From Streptantibioticus ferralitis (GTDB lineage: Bacteria > Actinomycetota > Actinomycetes > Streptomycetales > Streptomycetaceae), in contig NZ_JARHTQ010000021.1 of assembly GCF_029223525.1 (NCBI RefSeq), forward strand, positions 62,001-126,000: a stretch of DNA of 64,000 bases. Reading direction: 5' to 3'. Within the stretch, counting starts at the first letter, position 1, and the number at the start of each line of letters is the position of its first letter. Below are positions 1 through 9,986 of the stretch, piece after piece. Under the pieces are notes generated by a model. The model ran no database searches and was not told the DNA's origin. It worked only from the letters and a program-made list of their open reading frames with translations. Both the position numbers and the translations under genes were made by a program.

Positions 1-372
1 GATCCCGACGATCACGTCGCTACGGGTGAAGTGGGTCTGGCCGAGCACGCTCCAGCAGTACGCGGCCACCTCGGCCGACTTGGCCTCCTCGGCGTTCGGC
101 AGCTGGATGGCGATCGCCTCGTACCCCTGCTCGGCGAGGTCGGCACGGACCGCCTCACCGGTGGCGGACAGCGCCTCCGGATGCAGCACCGCCACGCGCT
201 GAACACCAGAGCGGCGCGCAGCGCCTCCGCTGGGGGCGGTGGTGGACGACGGGTGGGAGCCCCGGCCGATCAACGCGGGCAGCTCGCCCAGCAGTTGGTG
301 GCCGACCAGCACCTCGTAGGGGGCCGTGCCCGCGGTACCCGCGACCTGGATGCGGGTGGGAGTGTCGTTCAT
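1..372 (-). CDS. aroB: 3-dehydroquinate synthase, N-terminal part (cut by window edge)
   Basis: Only the first 124 codons are inside the window; the gene continues past base 1. The protein starts [10 protein letters not shown] and runs through a short strand/loop segment (EVLVGHQLLGELPALIG) to SDVIVGI, which fits the NAD-binding N-terminal domain of AroB. AroB converts DAHP to 3-dehydroquinate, the second shikimate step, in the cytosol. The ATG at 372 overlaps the aroK stop by 4 bp (ATGA), so translation is probably coupled to aroK. It is the last visible gene of the leftward aroE-aroC-aroK-aroB run. The active-site residues lie outside the window, so the call rests on the N-terminus and on context. 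Confidence 0.9.
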   Translation of the reverse strand, partial: MNDTPTRIQVAGTAGTAPYEVLVGHQLLGELPALIGRGSHPSSTTAPSGGAARRSGVQRVAVLHPEALSATGEAVRADLAEQGYEAIAIQLPNAEEAKSAEVAAYCWSVLGQTHFTRSDVIVGI

Positions 373-995
373 ACCTTCCTCAGCTCCAGTACGTCGACGA
401 CCTGATCTGCGACGTCCTGCGGGGTGCGGTCATCGGTCGACACGACGACACGTGCGACCTGCGTGTACAGCGGGCGGCGGCGCTCCATCAGCTCCCGCCA
501 CTGCCGCCGGGGGTTGACCGCCAGCAGCGGCCGGGGCGCATCGAGCCCCACCCGGTGCACGGCGGCCGCCAAACTCACGTCGAGGAAGACCACCGGCCGG
601 CCCAGCAGCGCCTCGCGGGTCCCCTCGTCCATGATCGAACCGCCACCGAGGGAGAGCACACCGGGGTGCTCGGTGAGCGCCGCATGGACGGCGGCCCGCT
701 CCAACCGCCGGAAGTACGCCTCACCGTCCTCGACGAAGATGTCGGAGATGGCCCGACCCTGCTCGGCCTCGATATCGGCGTCGGTGTCCCGGTACGTGGT
801 GCCCAGCCGCTCGGCGAGCACCCGGCCGATGGTGGACTTGCCCGCGCCGGGCGGCCCCACCAGGACGACGACGGGTCCGCGCCCCTCTTGATCGCCCGCC
901 CCCGGACTCTGTCCGGGGGCGCTCCCGCCGCCCGCTCGGCGATTCTGCGGGTCGTGTTCCGGCTGCCCCCCGGCGGCCTCCCGTGCGACGCTCAC
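369..995 (-). CDS. aroK: Shikimate kinase
   Basis: Phosphorylates shikimate with ATP to shikimate-3-phosphate. The 208-residue product has a Walker A loop GPPGAGKST at about residues 47-55, the RDTD shikimate-binding aspartates near 69-72, the GGGS segment near 117-120 and the lid arginines (ERRRPLY). I chose the GTG at 995 because it overlaps the aroC stop by 4 bp (GTGA). This gives about 40 residues more than the usual ~170-residue enzyme, a Gly/Gln-rich leader before the P-loop. No ATG, GTG or TTG is visible in frame just ahead of the P-loop that would shorten it. It sits between aroC and aroB in one leftward unit. Confidence 0.93.
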   Translation of the reverse strand: MSVAREAAGGQPEHDPQNRRAGGGSAPGQSPGAGDQEGRGPVVVLVGPPGAGKSTIGRVLAERLGTTYRDTDADIEAEQGRAISDIFVEDGEAYFRRLERAAVHAALTEHPGVLSLGGGSIMDEGTREALLGRPVVFLDVSLAAAVHRVGLDAPRPLLAVNPRRQWRELMERRRPLYTQVARVVVSTDDRTPQDVADQVVDVLELRKV

Positions 996-2176
996 CGGAT
1001 CGCCAGGTGGTCGAGGTATCCGGTCACGTTCCGCCGGGTCTCGGTCACCGAGTCGCCGCCGAACTTCTCCGCGACGGCGTCCGCGAGTACCAGCGCCACC
1101 ATCGCCTCGGCCACGATCCCGGCGGCCGGAACGGCGCACACGTCCGACCGCTGATGATGCGCCTGCGCCGGCTCACCCGTGGCCACATCCACCGTCGCCA
1201 ACGCCCGCGGCACCGTGGCGATCGGCTTCATCGCCGCCCGCACCCGCAGGAGTTCACCAGTCGTGAGCCCGCCCTCGGTACCGCCCGAGCGGCCCGAGGC
1301 ACGGCGAACGCCGTCCTCCGTGGCCAGGATCTCATCATGCGCCCGCGACCCCGGCACCCGCGCCAACTCGAAGCCGTCACCGACCTCAACACCCTTGATC
1401 GCCTGGATCCCCATCAACGCACCCGCCAACCGGGCATCCAACCGACGATCCCAGTGCACATGCGAGCCCAGCCCCACCGGCACCCCGTAGGCCAGCACCT
1501 CCACCACACCACCGAGCGTGTCACCGTCCCGGTGCGCCTGATCGATCTCGGCCACCATCGCCTCACTGGCGACAGCATCCAGACACCGCACCGGATCCGC
1601 GTCCAACCGCTCCACATCCGACGGCTTCGGATACACCCCGTACGGCGCCCTGGCCGCACCCAACTCCACCACATGCGACACGATTTCGACGCCCGTGGTC
1701 TCCTTCAGATACGACCGCGCCACCGTCCCCAGCGCCACCCGCGCCGCGGTCTCCCGTGCCGAAGCCCGCTCCAGCACCGGACGTGCCTCGTCGAACCCGT
1801 ACTTCTGCATCCCCGCCAGATCCGCATGACCCGGACGCGGCCGGGTCAACGGCGCGTTACGCGCCAACTCGGCGAGCTCGGCCGGATCCACCGGATCGGC
1901 CGCCATCACCTTCTCCCACTTCGGCCACTCGGTGTTCCCCACCATCACCGCCACCGGCGAACCCAACGTCAGCCCATGACGCACACCACCGAGGAACGTG
2001 ACCTCATCCCGCTCGAACTTCATCCGCGCGCCCCGGCCGTACCCCAGCCGCCTGCGGGCCAAGGCGTCCGCCACCATCCCAGTCGTCACCGGCACCCCGG
2101 CGGGCAACCCCTCCAGCGTCGCCACCAGAGCGGGGCCATGCGACTCCCCCGCCGTCAACCAGCGCAACCTACTCAA
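992..2176 (-). CDS. aroC: Chorismate synthase
   Basis: Catalyses the last common aromatic step, EPSP to chorismate, using reduced FMN. The 394-residue protein begins [19 protein letters not shown], where the GESHG motif is the family's N-terminal signature, and it retains the basic, glycine-rich core ([27 protein letters not shown]). The start is a TTG at 2176 behind GAGAGGGAG; a longer frame reaches upstream but has no family similarity. aroE lies 115 bp upstream on the same strand and aroK overlaps the 3' end by 4 bp. EPSP synthase (aroA) is not in this window. Confidence 0.96.
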   Translation of the reverse strand: MSRLRWLTAGESHGPALVATLEGLPAGVPVTTGMVADALARRRLGYGRGARMKFERDEVTFLGGVRHGLTLGSPVAVMVGNTEWPKWEKVMAADPVDPAELAELARNAPLTRPRPGHADLAGMQKYGFDEARPVLERASARETAARVALGTVARSYLKETTGVEIVSHVVELGAARAPYGVYPKPSDVERLDADPVRCLDAVASEAMVAEIDQAHRDGDTLGGVVEVLAYGVPVGLGSHVHWDRRLDARLAGALMGIQAIKGVEVGDGFELARVPGSRAHDEILATEDGVRRASGRSGGTEGGLTTGELLRVRAAMKPIATVPRALATVDVATGEPAQAHHQRSDVCAVPAAGIVAEAMVALVLADAVAEKFGGDSVTETRRNVTGYLDHLAIR

Positions 2177-2291
2177 CGGTGCTCCCTCTCTCCTGCGCCC
2201 ACCGGAAGTCCTCGGACCGCGAACGTCCTCGGAACCGATCCTCCCACGGGACACCGACAAGCCGGGCACCAGTCCGTTGAACGGACACCGC

Positions 2292-3146
2292 TCAGCGTCC
2301 GGCCAGCGCCGCCTCACCGGCCGCGCGCATCGCGGCAAGCGGCCCCGGGCGGCACCCCGTCATCAGCTCGACCTGCAGTACGGCCTGGTGCACCAGCAGG
2401 TCAAGGCCGCCCACCACGGCGCCGCCACGCGCCGACCAGGCCGCCGCCAACGGCGTCGGCCACGGCTCGTAGAGCACGTCGAACAGCGCGCCGGGCTGGT
2501 CCGGCACCGCGGCCGCGAGCTCGTCGGTCGAGCCCGCGGGAGTGGTGGCGATCACCAGCGGGGCGGTGAAGGCCTCGGCGGCGGCCGACCAGTCCCGGGT
2601 ACGGACGGCGACGCCGAGCCGTTCTCCCCACTGCCGCATCTCGGCGGCCCGCTGCTCGCTGCGTACGTACACCGTGACCTCGGCCGAGCAGATCCGGGCG
2701 AGGGCGGCCAGCGCGGAGGACGCGGTGGCTCCGGCGCCCAGGATCGCGGCGGAGTCGACACGTGCCACACCGCGCTCCCGTAGGGCGGCGACCATGCCGG
2801 GGATGTCGGTGTTCTCCCCGACGCGCCGCCCCTCCTCCGTGAAGATCACGGTGTTGACCGCCTCCACGGCGGCGGCGGTGGCGCTGACCTCGTCCAGCAG
2901 CGGGATCACCGCACGCTTGAGCGGCATGGTCAGCGACAGCCCGGCCCACGGCACGTCGTCCTCGGCGATCGTGGTGAGGAAACCGGGCAGCGCCGCCTCG
3001 TCGATCTCGTGCCGCCCGTACTCCCAGCCCTCCAGGCCCAGGGCCTGGTAGGCGGCACGGTGCAGCACCGGGGAGAGCGAGTGGGCGATGGGTGATCCGA
3101 GCACCGCCGCGCGCCGGGGGGGTCGTGCCCCGGAGGTGTTCAGCAT
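2292..3146 (-). CDS. aroE: Shikimate dehydrogenase
   Basis: NADP-dependent reduction of 3-dehydroshikimate to shikimate. The 284-residue protein shows the shikimate-binding segment ([13 protein letters not shown], residues ~16-28), the catalytic-loop region LTMPLKRAV with its lysine, the ENTD segment, and a Rossmann nucleotide loop ([12 protein letters not shown]) in the second half. The ATG at 3146 overlaps the mltG stop by 4 bp. The mltG-aroE order is typical of actinobacteria, so aromatic precursor synthesis is transcribed with a cell-wall enzyme. The 115-bp gap before aroC is the only break in the aro run and could hold an internal promoter, though I see none that is clear. Confidence 0.95.
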   Translation of the reverse strand: MLNTSGARPPRRAAVLGSPIAHSLSPVLHRAAYQALGLEGWEYGRHEIDEAALPGFLTTIAEDDVPWAGLSLTMPLKRAVIPLLDEVSATAAAVEAVNTVIFTEEGRRVGENTDIPGMVAALRERGVARVDSAAILGAGATASSALAALARICSAEVTVYVRSEQRAAEMRQWGERLGVAVRTRDWSAAAEAFTAPLVIATTPAGSTDELAAAVPDQPGALFDVLYEPWPTPLAAAWSARGGAVVGGLDLLVHQAVLQVELMTGCRPGPLAAMRAAGEAALAGR

Positions 3147-4858
3147 CAGCCGCCATGCTCCCGCTGGTAGGCGTTGAAGTCCGCTACGTTCCGCTGGTGT
3201 TGCGCCGGGTCGTTGGTGAAGCGGGTGTCCCCCGGCTTGACGGTGACGAAGTACAGCCAGTTGCCGTCGATCGGGTGCAGGGCCGCGTCGATCGCCAGGT
3301 GCCCCGGGTTGTCTATCGGCCCGGGCGGCAGGCCCTTGTGCAGATAGGTGTTGTACGGGGAGTTGAAGTGCGTGTCGGCGCTGGTGGTGCGCAGCGTGGA
3401 ACGGCCCTTGGCGTAGTTGATCGTCGAGTCGAAGCCCAGGGCCATGTTCTGCTGAAGGCGGTTGTAGATGACCCGGGAGACCTTGCCGAAGTCGCCCTTC
3501 TCCTGCGCCTCGGCCTGGATGAGGCTGGCGATGATGATGATCTCGTACGGTGTCCTGCCGGCCTTGGCGGCCTGCGCTTCGAGGTCGTCCTTGCCGTACT
3601 CGGCCTCGGCCTGCTGGACCATCTGCTTGAGGAAGTCGACCGGTTTGGTGGACTTGCCGATGCTGTACTTGATCGGGAAGAGGAAGCCCTCGGGGTTGCC
3701 GTTCGCGTAGGACGGCAGACCGAGGTCGGAGCTCTTGGCGGCCTTCGCCGTGGTGCCGGACGGCAGGCCGAGCTTCTGGTCGACGGCGTCGTAGATCCGG
3801 GTGGCGCGCCAGCCCTCGGGGATGATCAGCGAGTCCTGGCTGCTGGGGTTGGTCATCATCGCGACCGCCGCGGCTGCCGACATCTCCTTGTGCAGGGTGT
3901 AGACGCCGCCCTGGATGGACTTGTCGCCCGCTGCCTTGGTGAAGGCCTCGACGCTCTTGACGACGTCGTTCTGCTTGAGGATGTTGCCCATCTGGGCCAC
4001 GGTCGCGCCCTTGGGGATGACCACCTGTACATCGCCGGAGCCGTCGCCGGAGAAGTCGGGCGCGGCGGCGAAGTGCCGCTGCCAGTACCAGTAACCGCCG
4101 TAGCCGCCGCCTCCGATGAGTCCGACGAGGACGAGGACCGCGATCAGAACGGCGCACCCGCTGCGCTTCTTCTTCCCCTGGCGCTTCTGCTGCCGGTCGT
4201 CGTCCGGCTCTTCCTCGTCATCGTCGTCGCTGTCGACGAAGCGCTCGCGCTCCTCGTCGTCCTCGAGGGAGGCGCCGGTGAAGAAGGGGTGCCGCTCGGG
4301 CTCCTCCGCCTCCTCGTGGAACGCCGCCCATTCGGAGGTCTGCTCGACGCCCGGCTGGGCGGAGGCCTGGGCCGGGACATGGCCGCCGTGACCGTAAGGG
4401 TCGGCGTGCGCGCTGTCGACGAATACCTGGGCGGGCTGCTGAACATACGTTTCAGCAGGGCCCGCGGCGTATCCGTCGTGCGACGGCACGGGGGTCTGCC
4501 CATGCCAGTCGTAGTGCTGCTGTCCGCCGTAGCCCTGACCCTGCGTCTGCTGGGCGTCCCAGTGCGGTTCCTGCGGGTACTGCTGACCGCCGGGGTACTG
4601 CGGGTCGCCGTACCCCGGGTCGGCGTACTGCTGCCCGGGGTGCTGCTGCCCGGGGTACTGGGCCTGCGGCGGGTACTGCTGCTGTCCGGCATAGTGCTGG
4701 GCGTCCGGATACTGCTGCTGCGGCTGGTGGGGTACCGCGTTGCCGTGCTGATCCCAGCCGCCGTGCTGCGACTGACCACGGTCCCAACCCTGGTCTCCGT
4801 AGAGGGGGTCGTCGGGATGCCACGGCTCGGAACCGGGGCCTCGGCCGTAGTCAGTCAT
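3146..4858 (-). CDS. mltG: Endolytic murein transglycosylase MltG (YceG-like)
   Basis: Membrane-anchored lytic transglycosylase that cuts nascent peptidoglycan strands. The 570-residue protein has three parts. Residues 1 to ~190 are a disordered, Tyr/Gln/Pro/Gly-rich cytoplasmic region with repeated QYP and GQQ motifs, followed by an acidic stretch (DDDDEEEPDDD). One transmembrane helix lies at ~236-256. The remainder is an extracellular YceG domain. The conserved catalytic-site segment appears as ASLIQAEAQ, retaining the family glutamate, with SRVIYNRL and PYNTYLHKGLPPGPI following. The long N-terminus is typical of streptomycete homologues but absent from E. coli MltG. It overlaps aroE; ruvX is 95 bp upstream. 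Confidence 0.94.
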   Translation of the reverse strand: MTDYGRGPGSEPWHPDDPLYGDQGWDRGQSQHGGWDQHGNAVPHQPQQQYPDAQHYAGQQQYPPQAQYPGQQHPGQQYADPGYGDPQYPGGQQYPQEPHWDAQQTQGQGYGGQQHYDWHGQTPVPSHDGYAAGPAETYVQQPAQVFVDSAHADPYGHGGHVPAQASAQPGVEQTSEWAAFHEEAEEPERHPFFTGASLEDDEERERFVDSDDDDEEEPDDDRQQKRQGKKKRSGCAVLIAVLVLVGLIGGGGYGGYWYWQRHFAAAPDFSGDGSGDVQVVIPKGATVAQMGNILKQNDVVKSVEAFTKAAGDKSIQGGVYTLHKEMSAAAAVAMMTNPSSQDSLIIPEGWRATRIYDAVDQKLGLPSGTTAKAAKSSDLGLPSYANGNPEGFLFPIKYSIGKSTKPVDFLKQMVQQAEAEYGKDDLEAQAAKAGRTPYEIIIIASLIQAEAQEKGDFGKVSRVIYNRLQQNMALGFDSTINYAKGRSTLRTTSADTHFNSPYNTYLHKGLPPGPIDNPGHLAIDAALHPIDGNWLYFVTVKPGDTRFTNDPAQHQRNVADFNAYQREHGG

Positions 4859-4953
4859 GCGTCTCCTGAATCGCGAGGCGGCACGTGGCCGGCGCTTGTG
4901 GCGCGGCCCGCATGAGGCCCGCCTCTCCGGCGCGGAACGTTACCGTATCGCGA

Positions 4954-5418
4954 TCAGATGACCACCTCGACGGTCTCGCCGGGCGGCCTGCCGGAGACCC
5001 GCTCGGTCTCCAACGCGCTCTGCAGGATCACCACGGCGGCGGCCTGGTCCACAACTGAGCGGCCCTTCCTGGCCTTTACGCCGGAAGCACGCAGGCCATG
5101 GGTGGCGGTGACGGTGGACATCCGCTCGTCCACCAGCCGTACCGGGACCGGGGCGATGAGTTTCGCCACATCGTCCGCGAACGCGCGGGCCTTCGCCGCC
5201 GCCGGTCCCTCGCCTCCGCTCAGCGAGCGGGGCAGGCCGATGACGACCTCGATGGGCTCGTACTCCTCGACGATCGCGACGATGCGGCGGCGGGCCGCCG
5301 GGGCGTCACGTCCGGGAACGGTCTCCACGGGTGTGGCGATCAGCCCGTCGGGGTCGCATGAGGCGACCCCGATCCGGGCGTCCCCGACATCGACGGCGAT
5401 CCGCCTGCCGCGTCGCAT
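4954..5418 (-). CDS. ruvX: Putative pre-16S rRNA nuclease / Holliday junction resolvase-like YqgF
   Basis: A 154-residue RNase H-fold protein of the YqgF/RuvX family, which acts in 16S rRNA 5' maturation and was formerly proposed to resolve Holliday junctions. The first acidic residue is in IAVDVGDARIGVA, the second in VRLVDERMST and the third in SVVDQAAAVVILQ, matching the conserved D/E/D set. The ATG at 5418 has GAGGA upstream. It follows alaS (26 bp) and precedes mltG, the conserved alaS-ruvX-mltG-aro order. Confidence 0.93.
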   Translation of the reverse strand: MRRGRRIAVDVGDARIGVASCDPDGLIATPVETVPGRDAPAARRRIVAIVEEYEPIEVVIGLPRSLSGGEGPAAAKARAFADDVAKLIAPVPVRLVDERMSTVTATHGLRASGVKARKGRSVVDQAAAVVILQSALETERVSGRPPGETVEVVI

Positions 5419-5444
5419 GGTGCTGTCCTCCGTCAGATCCGTGC

Positions 5445-8114
5445 TCAGGCCTTCTCGGCGACCAGACGGCGCACCGCCTCGACGGCCTCGTCCACGGCAG
5501 CCGGGTTGCTCCCGCCGCCCTGGGCGACGTCGTCCTTGCCGCCGCCTCCGCCGCCGAGGGTCTTGGCGGCGGTGCGGACCAACTCGCCGGCCTTGACGCC
5601 GCGTTCGCGGGCGGCCTCGTTGGTGGCGATGACGGTCAGCGGGCGGCCGCCTGCGACCGTGAACAGCGCGACGACAGCCGGGCGGCCGCCGCTGATGCGC
5701 TGCCGCACGTCGAGGACCAGCTTGCGCAGGTCGTCGGCGCCGGTGCCGTCCGGGACGGTGCCGGTGACCAGGGCGACGCCCTTGACGTCCTCGGCGGACT
5801 CGGCGAGCCCGGCGGCGGCCTGGAGCACCTTCTCGGCGCGGAACCGCTCGATCTCCTTCTCCGCCTCCCGCAGCTTGCTCAGCATGCCGGAGATCTTGTC
5901 GGGCAGCTCCTCGGGGCGGCCCTTGACCAACTCGGTGAGCTGGGAGACCACGGTGTGCTCACGGGCCAGGAACCTGTAGGCGTCGGCGCCGACCAGCGCC
6001 TCCACCCGGCGCACGCCGGAACCGATCGACGACTCACCGAGCAGCTTGACCAGGCCGAGCTGGGCGGTGTTGTGCACATGCGTGCCGCCGCACAGCTCCT
6101 TGGAGAAGTCGCCGATGGTGACGACGCGCACCCGATCGCCGTACTTCTCGCCGAACTCGGCGATGGCGCCCTGCTTCTTGGCCTCGGCCATGCTCATCAC
6201 CTCGGCGGTGACGTCGAGTTCGCGGGCCAGCACCTCGTTGATCTTCTGCTCCACATCGGTGAGCACCGAGCCGGGTACGGCGGCCGGCGAGCCGAAGTCG
6301 AAGCGGAACCGGCCCGGGGAGTTCTCCGAACCGGCCTGGGCGGCGGTCGGGCCGAGAGCGTCGCGCAGCGCCTGGTGGGTGAGGTGGGTGGCGCTGTGGG
6401 CGCGGGCGATGGCGCGGCGGCGGGACAGGTCGATCGAGGCGTAGGCGCCCGCGCCCACGGTCACCTCGCCGACCTGGACGACGCCCTTGTGCACGGAGAC
6501 ACCGGGCACCGGCTGCTGGACGTCACGGACCTCGATCACGGCGCCGCCGTCGAGGCGGATCCGTCCGGTGTCCGCGAGCTGGCCGCCGCCTTCGGCGTAG
6601 AACGGGGTGCGGTCGAGTACGACCTCGACCTCGTCGCCCTCCACGGCGGCGGGCGACGGCACACCGTCGACCAGCAGACCGACGACGGTGGCCTCGCCCT
6701 CGTAGTCGGTGTAGCCGGTGAAGACGGTGGCCCCGGAGGTGTCGGCGACCTCGCGGTACGCGGACAGGTCGGCGTGGCCGGTCTTCTTGGCCTTGGCGTC
6801 GGCCTTGGCCCGCTCCCGCTGCTCCTTCATCAGGCGGCGGAAGCCCTCCTCGTCCACGGAAAGGCCCTGCTCGGCGGCCATCTCCAGGGTGAGGTCGATC
6901 GGGAAGCCCCAGGTGTCGTGCAGCAGGAAGGCCTTGTCACCGGGGAGCACGCCGCTGCCCGAGGCCTTGGTCTCGGTGACCGCGGTGTCGAGGATGTTGG
7001 TGCCCGCCTTGAGAGTCTTGAGGAAGGCGTTCTCCTCGGCGAGGGCGACGGTCTCGATGCGCTTGCGGTCCTCGGCCAGCTCCGGGTACTGCGGGCTCAT
7101 GGCCTTGATGACGGTGTCGACGAGCTCGCCTACGGTCGGCTGGGCGGCGCCGAGCAGCCGCATGTTGCGGATGGCGCGGCGCATGATGCGGCGCAGCACG
7201 TAGCCGCGGCCCTCGTTGCCCGGGGTGACGCCGTCGCCGATGAGCATCACGGCGGTGCGGATATGGTCGGCGACCACACGCAGCGAGACGTCCGAGCTGT
7301 GGGCCGCGCCGTAGCGCACGCCGGTGAGCTCGGTGGCCTTGTCGATGATCATGCGCGAGGTGTCGATCTCGTACATGTTCCGCACGCCCTGCATGATCAT
7401 CGCGAGGCGTTCCAGGCCGAGGCCGGTGTCGATGTTCTTGTTGGGCAGGTCACCGAGGATCGGGAAGTCGTCCTTGCCGGAGCCCTCCCCGCGCTCGTAC
7501 TGCATGAAGACCAGGTTCCAGATCTCCACGTACCGCTCGTCGTTGACGGCCGGGCCGCCCTCGACGCCGAACTCCGGACCGCGGTCGTAGTTGATCTCCG
7601 AGCAGGGGCCGCAGGGGCCGGGCACGCCCATGGACCAGAAGTTGTCCTTCTTGCCCAGGCGCTGGATGCGCTCGGCCGGCACGCCGACGACGTCCCGCCA
7701 GATCTGCTCGGCCTCGTCGTCGTCCTGGTAGACGGTGATCCAGAGCTTCTCCGGCTCAAGCCCGTAGCCACCGTCCTCCTGGGAGGCGGTCAGCAGCTCC
7801 CAGGCGAGCTTGATGGCGCCTTCCTTGAAGTAGTCGCCGAACGAGAAGTTGCCACACATCTGGAAGAACGTGCCGTGCCGGGTGGTCTTGCCGACCTCTT
7901 CGATGTCCGGGGTGCGCACGCACTTCTGCACGCTGGTGGCGCGCGGGAACGGCGGCTTGACCTCACCGAGGAAGTAGGGCTTGAACGGGACCATGCCCGC
8001 GGGGACCAGCAGCAGCGTCGGGTCGTCCGCGATGAGCGACGCGGACGGCACTACCGTGTGCCCGCGCTCCTCGAAGAAGCGCAGCCAGCGCCTGCGGATT
8101 TCTGCCGACTCCAT
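5445..8114 (-). CDS. alaS: Alanyl-tRNA synthetase
   Basis: Charges tRNA-Ala. The 889-residue protein has full family length: class II catalytic core at the N-terminus ([33 protein letters not shown]), the tRNA-recognition helices, then the editing domain with its zinc ligands HSATHL and CGGTHVHN, and a C-terminal oligomerisation/C-Ala domain with the glycine-rich GGGGGGKDD segment. The ATG at 8114 overlaps the stop of the upstream small gene by 4 bp (ATGA); the open frame continues upstream without homology. The frame opposite is open for most of this length but is an artefact of GC-rich codon bias. Confidence 0.97.
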   Translation of the reverse strand: MESAEIRRRWLRFFEERGHTVVPSASLIADDPTLLLVPAGMVPFKPYFLGEVKPPFPRATSVQKCVRTPDIEEVGKTTRHGTFFQMCGNFSFGDYFKEGAIKLAWELLTASQEDGGYGLEPEKLWITVYQDDDEAEQIWRDVVGVPAERIQRLGKKDNFWSMGVPGPCGPCSEINYDRGPEFGVEGGPAVNDERYVEIWNLVFMQYERGEGSGKDDFPILGDLPNKNIDTGLGLERLAMIMQGVRNMYEIDTSRMIIDKATELTGVRYGAAHSSDVSLRVVADHIRTAVMLIGDGVTPGNEGRGYVLRRIMRRAIRNMRLLGAAQPTVGELVDTVIKAMSPQYPELAEDRKRIETVALAEENAFLKTLKAGTNILDTAVTETKASGSGVLPGDKAFLLHDTWGFPIDLTLEMAAEQGLSVDEEGFRRLMKEQRERAKADAKAKKTGHADLSAYREVADTSGATVFTGYTDYEGEATVVGLLVDGVPSPAAVEGDEVEVVLDRTPFYAEGGGQLADTGRIRLDGGAVIEVRDVQQPVPGVSVHKGVVQVGEVTVGAGAYASIDLSRRRAIARAHSATHLTHQALRDALGPTAAQAGSENSPGRFRFDFGSPAAVPGSVLTDVEQKINEVLARELDVTAEVMSMAEAKKQGAIAEFGEKYGDRVRVVTIGDFSKELCGGTHVHNTAQLGLVKLLGESSIGSGVRRVEALVGADAYRFLAREHTVVSQLTELVKGRPEELPDKISGMLSKLREAEKEIERFRAEKVLQAAAGLAESAEDVKGVALVTGTVPDGTGADDLRKLVLDVRQRISGGRPAVVALFTVAGGRPLTVIATNEAARERGVKAGELVRTAAKTLGGGGGGKDDVAQGGGSNPAAVDEAVEAVRRLVAEKA

Positions 8115-8440
8115 CAGTGGCCTTCTTTCTGCTTGTACCCGGGACGCACGTCCGGCGTGCGGGCGTCCGCCCGGTAGGCGATCTCCGGGCGTTGCCCGGG
8201 GAGTTCTGCGGGCGGGGCGTCCAGCCCCAGTAGGTTGTTCAGCTCCGATTCGCGCTCGGACATTCCGGCGCGGACGTCCTTGGCGAACTGCCGTGCCCGG
8301 CCGCCGAGTTCGATGGCCCGGTCGGCCGCTGTCGCGGCGAGGCTCTCGGGGGTCAGGCGGCGGGCGGCCCGGTGCACCTTGTTGGTCGCCCACACCCCGG
8401 CGGTGATTCCGGTGATGAACCAGAACAGGCGGCGGAACAT
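8114..8440 (-). CDS. Small conserved actinobacterial protein (DUF6167-type)
   Basis: A 108-residue protein of unknown function. It opens with a hydrophobic segment ([17 protein letters not shown], residues ~2-18), long enough for one membrane helix, and continues as an alanine/arginine-rich amphipathic helix, with a polar C-terminus. It is translationally coupled to alaS (ATGA) and lies 6 bp downstream of the DUF948 gene. The position between a DUF948 protein and alaS is conserved in streptomycetes and suggests a small membrane-associated pair. No catalytic motif is visible. The DUF assignment is from memory. Confidence 0.85.
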   Translation of the reverse strand: MFRRLFWFITGITAGVWATNKVHRAARRLTPESLAATAADRAIELGGRARQFAKDVRAGMSERESELNNLLGLDAPPAELPGQRPEIAYRADARTPDVRPGYKQKEGH

Positions 8441-8446
8441 CTCGTA

Positions 8447-8908
8447 TCAGCCCTTCCCTCGGGTGCGGCGCAGCCCGCGACGGGCAGCCGGGACCGTGGT
8501 GCCGACGATGACGGCACGGCGTGCGGCGTCCCTCCTGGACCGCTTGCCGCCCTTGTCCTCCCGCGCCTGCAGGCCGACGGCACGGCGTACTCCGTAGCCG
8601 AACGCGGCCACCTTCACCAGTGGGCCGCCGAAGGTGGTGGCGACGGTGGAGGACAGGGCCGAGGCGTTGGCGGTGACCTCCTGGACGTCGGCGGTGATGT
8701 TGTCCACGCGGTCGAGCTGGGTGTGCGCGGACCGCACCGCCGCGGTCGCCTCACCGAGCAGCGGGACGGCCTGTTCGGTGACGTCGGCGACCAGCCGGGT
8801 GGCCTGCTTCAGCGTCTGCGCCAGCCTGACCAGCACAACGGCGAGAAAGGACACCAGGATCGCCCAGAAGACGGCCACGATGAGGCCGGCCACCTCTCCA
8901 CCGGACAC
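8447..8908 (-). CDS. DUF948 membrane protein
   Basis: A 153-residue protein. A single N-terminal helix ([22 protein letters not shown]) is followed by a long heptad-like stretch ([26 protein letters not shown]) and a basic tail ([11 protein letters not shown]). This matches the DUF948 pattern of a membrane anchor with an extracytoplasmic or cytoplasmic coiled coil; function is unknown. The GTG at 8908 was chosen because it is preceded by AAGGAG and places the helix at the N-terminus; upstream codons look non-coding. It is the promoter-proximal gene of the leftward alaS-ruvX-mltG-aro unit. The 270 bp between it and 9181 show no other gene. Confidence 0.87.
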   Translation of the reverse strand: MSGGEVAGLIVAVFWAILVSFLAVVLVRLAQTLKQATRLVADVTEQAVPLLGEATAAVRSAHTQLDRVDNITADVQEVTANASALSSTVATTFGGPLVKVAAFGYGVRRAVGLQAREDKGGKRSRRDAARRAVIVGTTVPAARRGLRRTRGKG

Positions 8909-9180
8909 TGCTCCGCGCTCCTTCGGTTCACGTCGGTCGGCAGCCGCTCGCGGCGGGCGGGGCCGGACAGGTCCGGGAGGTCGGATGGGTTTCCGGTGGT
9001 CACACCTGGCACGGTCCGCCATGCTCGGGCGGCAGGATACCGACCCTATCGCGCCGGGGTCCGCTGTTCGTACCGCATTCCCGCGGGGCGGGCGCGTCGT
9101 GCTCGCCGTGGTACCGCCGCATCCCGGAAGCGCACCTGGAATTGCACGCTCCGCTCTCACCCAAGTACGCTCCGTGCCCC

Positions 9181-9717
9181 ATGCGGAACGGTGCCCCGCC
9201 CAGCGACTCCGCTGACGACGATCCCCCGTCCGCTCCGCGCTCCGCGCCCGGCGGTCTGCCCGCCGAGCTGAACCGGCTGGTCGGCCGCGACGCCGAACTC
9301 GGCGCGCTGCTGTGGGCCCGGCTGTCGGTGTCTCACCGGGCAGTTCGGCCTGGACGCGGTGGAGTTCGTCTGCACGGGATCGGGGCTGCCGGCCGACGAG
9401 GTCTGGACACCATGGCCGCGCTGGTGGCGCAGTCCGTCGTCATCCGGGACGAGGCGGCTGACGGGGTGCGCTAACGGATGCCGGAGACGGTGCGGGAGTA
9501 CGGCGCGGGGTGGCTGGAAGCGCTGGGTGACACCGAGCGGCTGCGACGGCGCCACCGGGACTGGTACCTGGGCCTGGCCACCTGGTGCGAGCTGGACTGG
9601 TTCAGCCCCCGGCAGGCCGAGGTGGCGGCGCGGGTCGACGGGAACCTGCGCAATCTGCGGGTGGCCCTGGAGTTCAGCCTGGAGTGCGCCGCGGACCCGC
9701 ACATCGGCCAGTACCTG
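9181..9717 (+). pseudogene. Decayed ATPase-type (AfsR/LuxR-like) regulator gene
   Basis: Three segments line up with streptomycete 'predicted ATPase' regulators. An N-terminal LPAELNRLVGRDAEL lies at 9256-9300. A middle part (QFGLDAVEFVCTGSGLPADEV) is readable only in a second frame at about 9338-9403. The third part, ETVREYGAGWLEALG through DPHIGQYL, is in the first frame at 9484-9717. I infer four lesions. The P-loop ATPase region between VGRDAEL and LWARLSV is missing. An extra C at about 9331-9334 shifts the frame. A lost C near 9403 restores it. A TAC-to-TAA change at 9472-9474 replaces the tyrosine expected in VRYRM. The C-terminal part of the protein is also absent. The lesions rule out a full-length product. 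Confidence 0.8.
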
Positions 9718-9784
9718 TACGCCCACCCGCCCTCACCACCCCGGTCACGGGTTCCCCGCCGGGGCCTGCCCGGCTGACGTCAGC

Positions 9785-9930
9785 CGGGTCGCGGCGAGTT
9801 CCACACCGCCGGCCCGCACCGTCGTGGTTGCCCACCGCGGCGGCGGTTCATTTTTTGGGGGGCCAGCCCCAACCCCCCGGGGACGCCAGGGACTTGGGGC
9901 TGGCCCCAACAACCATCCGCCGCCACCCCG
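9785..9930. repeat. Interspersed GC-rich repeat with T6-G6 palindrome
   Basis: Bases 9785-9847 are largely the same as 58534-58597 (shared core CGGCGAGTT, ACACCGCCGG, CCGCACCGT, GGTTGCCC). This block runs into a long inverted repeat: TTTTTTGGGGGGCCAGCCCCAA (9851 onward) pairs with TTGGGGCTGGCCCCAA near 9893-9909, flanked by GGCGGCGG and CCGCCGCC. A similar T6-G5 palindrome is at 41744-41799. No coding signal is present. Such palindromes may act as terminators or be remnants of a dispersed element; which of these holds is inference. Confidence 0.7.
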
Positions 9931-9986
9931 CAACCTGCCGCCACCGAAGGCGGGGGCCCGGGGGCGTAGTCTCCGCGAAAGGAGCC

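Noticed and set aside
5331-8177. Long plus-strand open frame (948 codons) opposite alaS
   Set aside because: Antisense shadow of a clear alaS; composition is His/Val/Gly/Arg-rich and shows no family motif.
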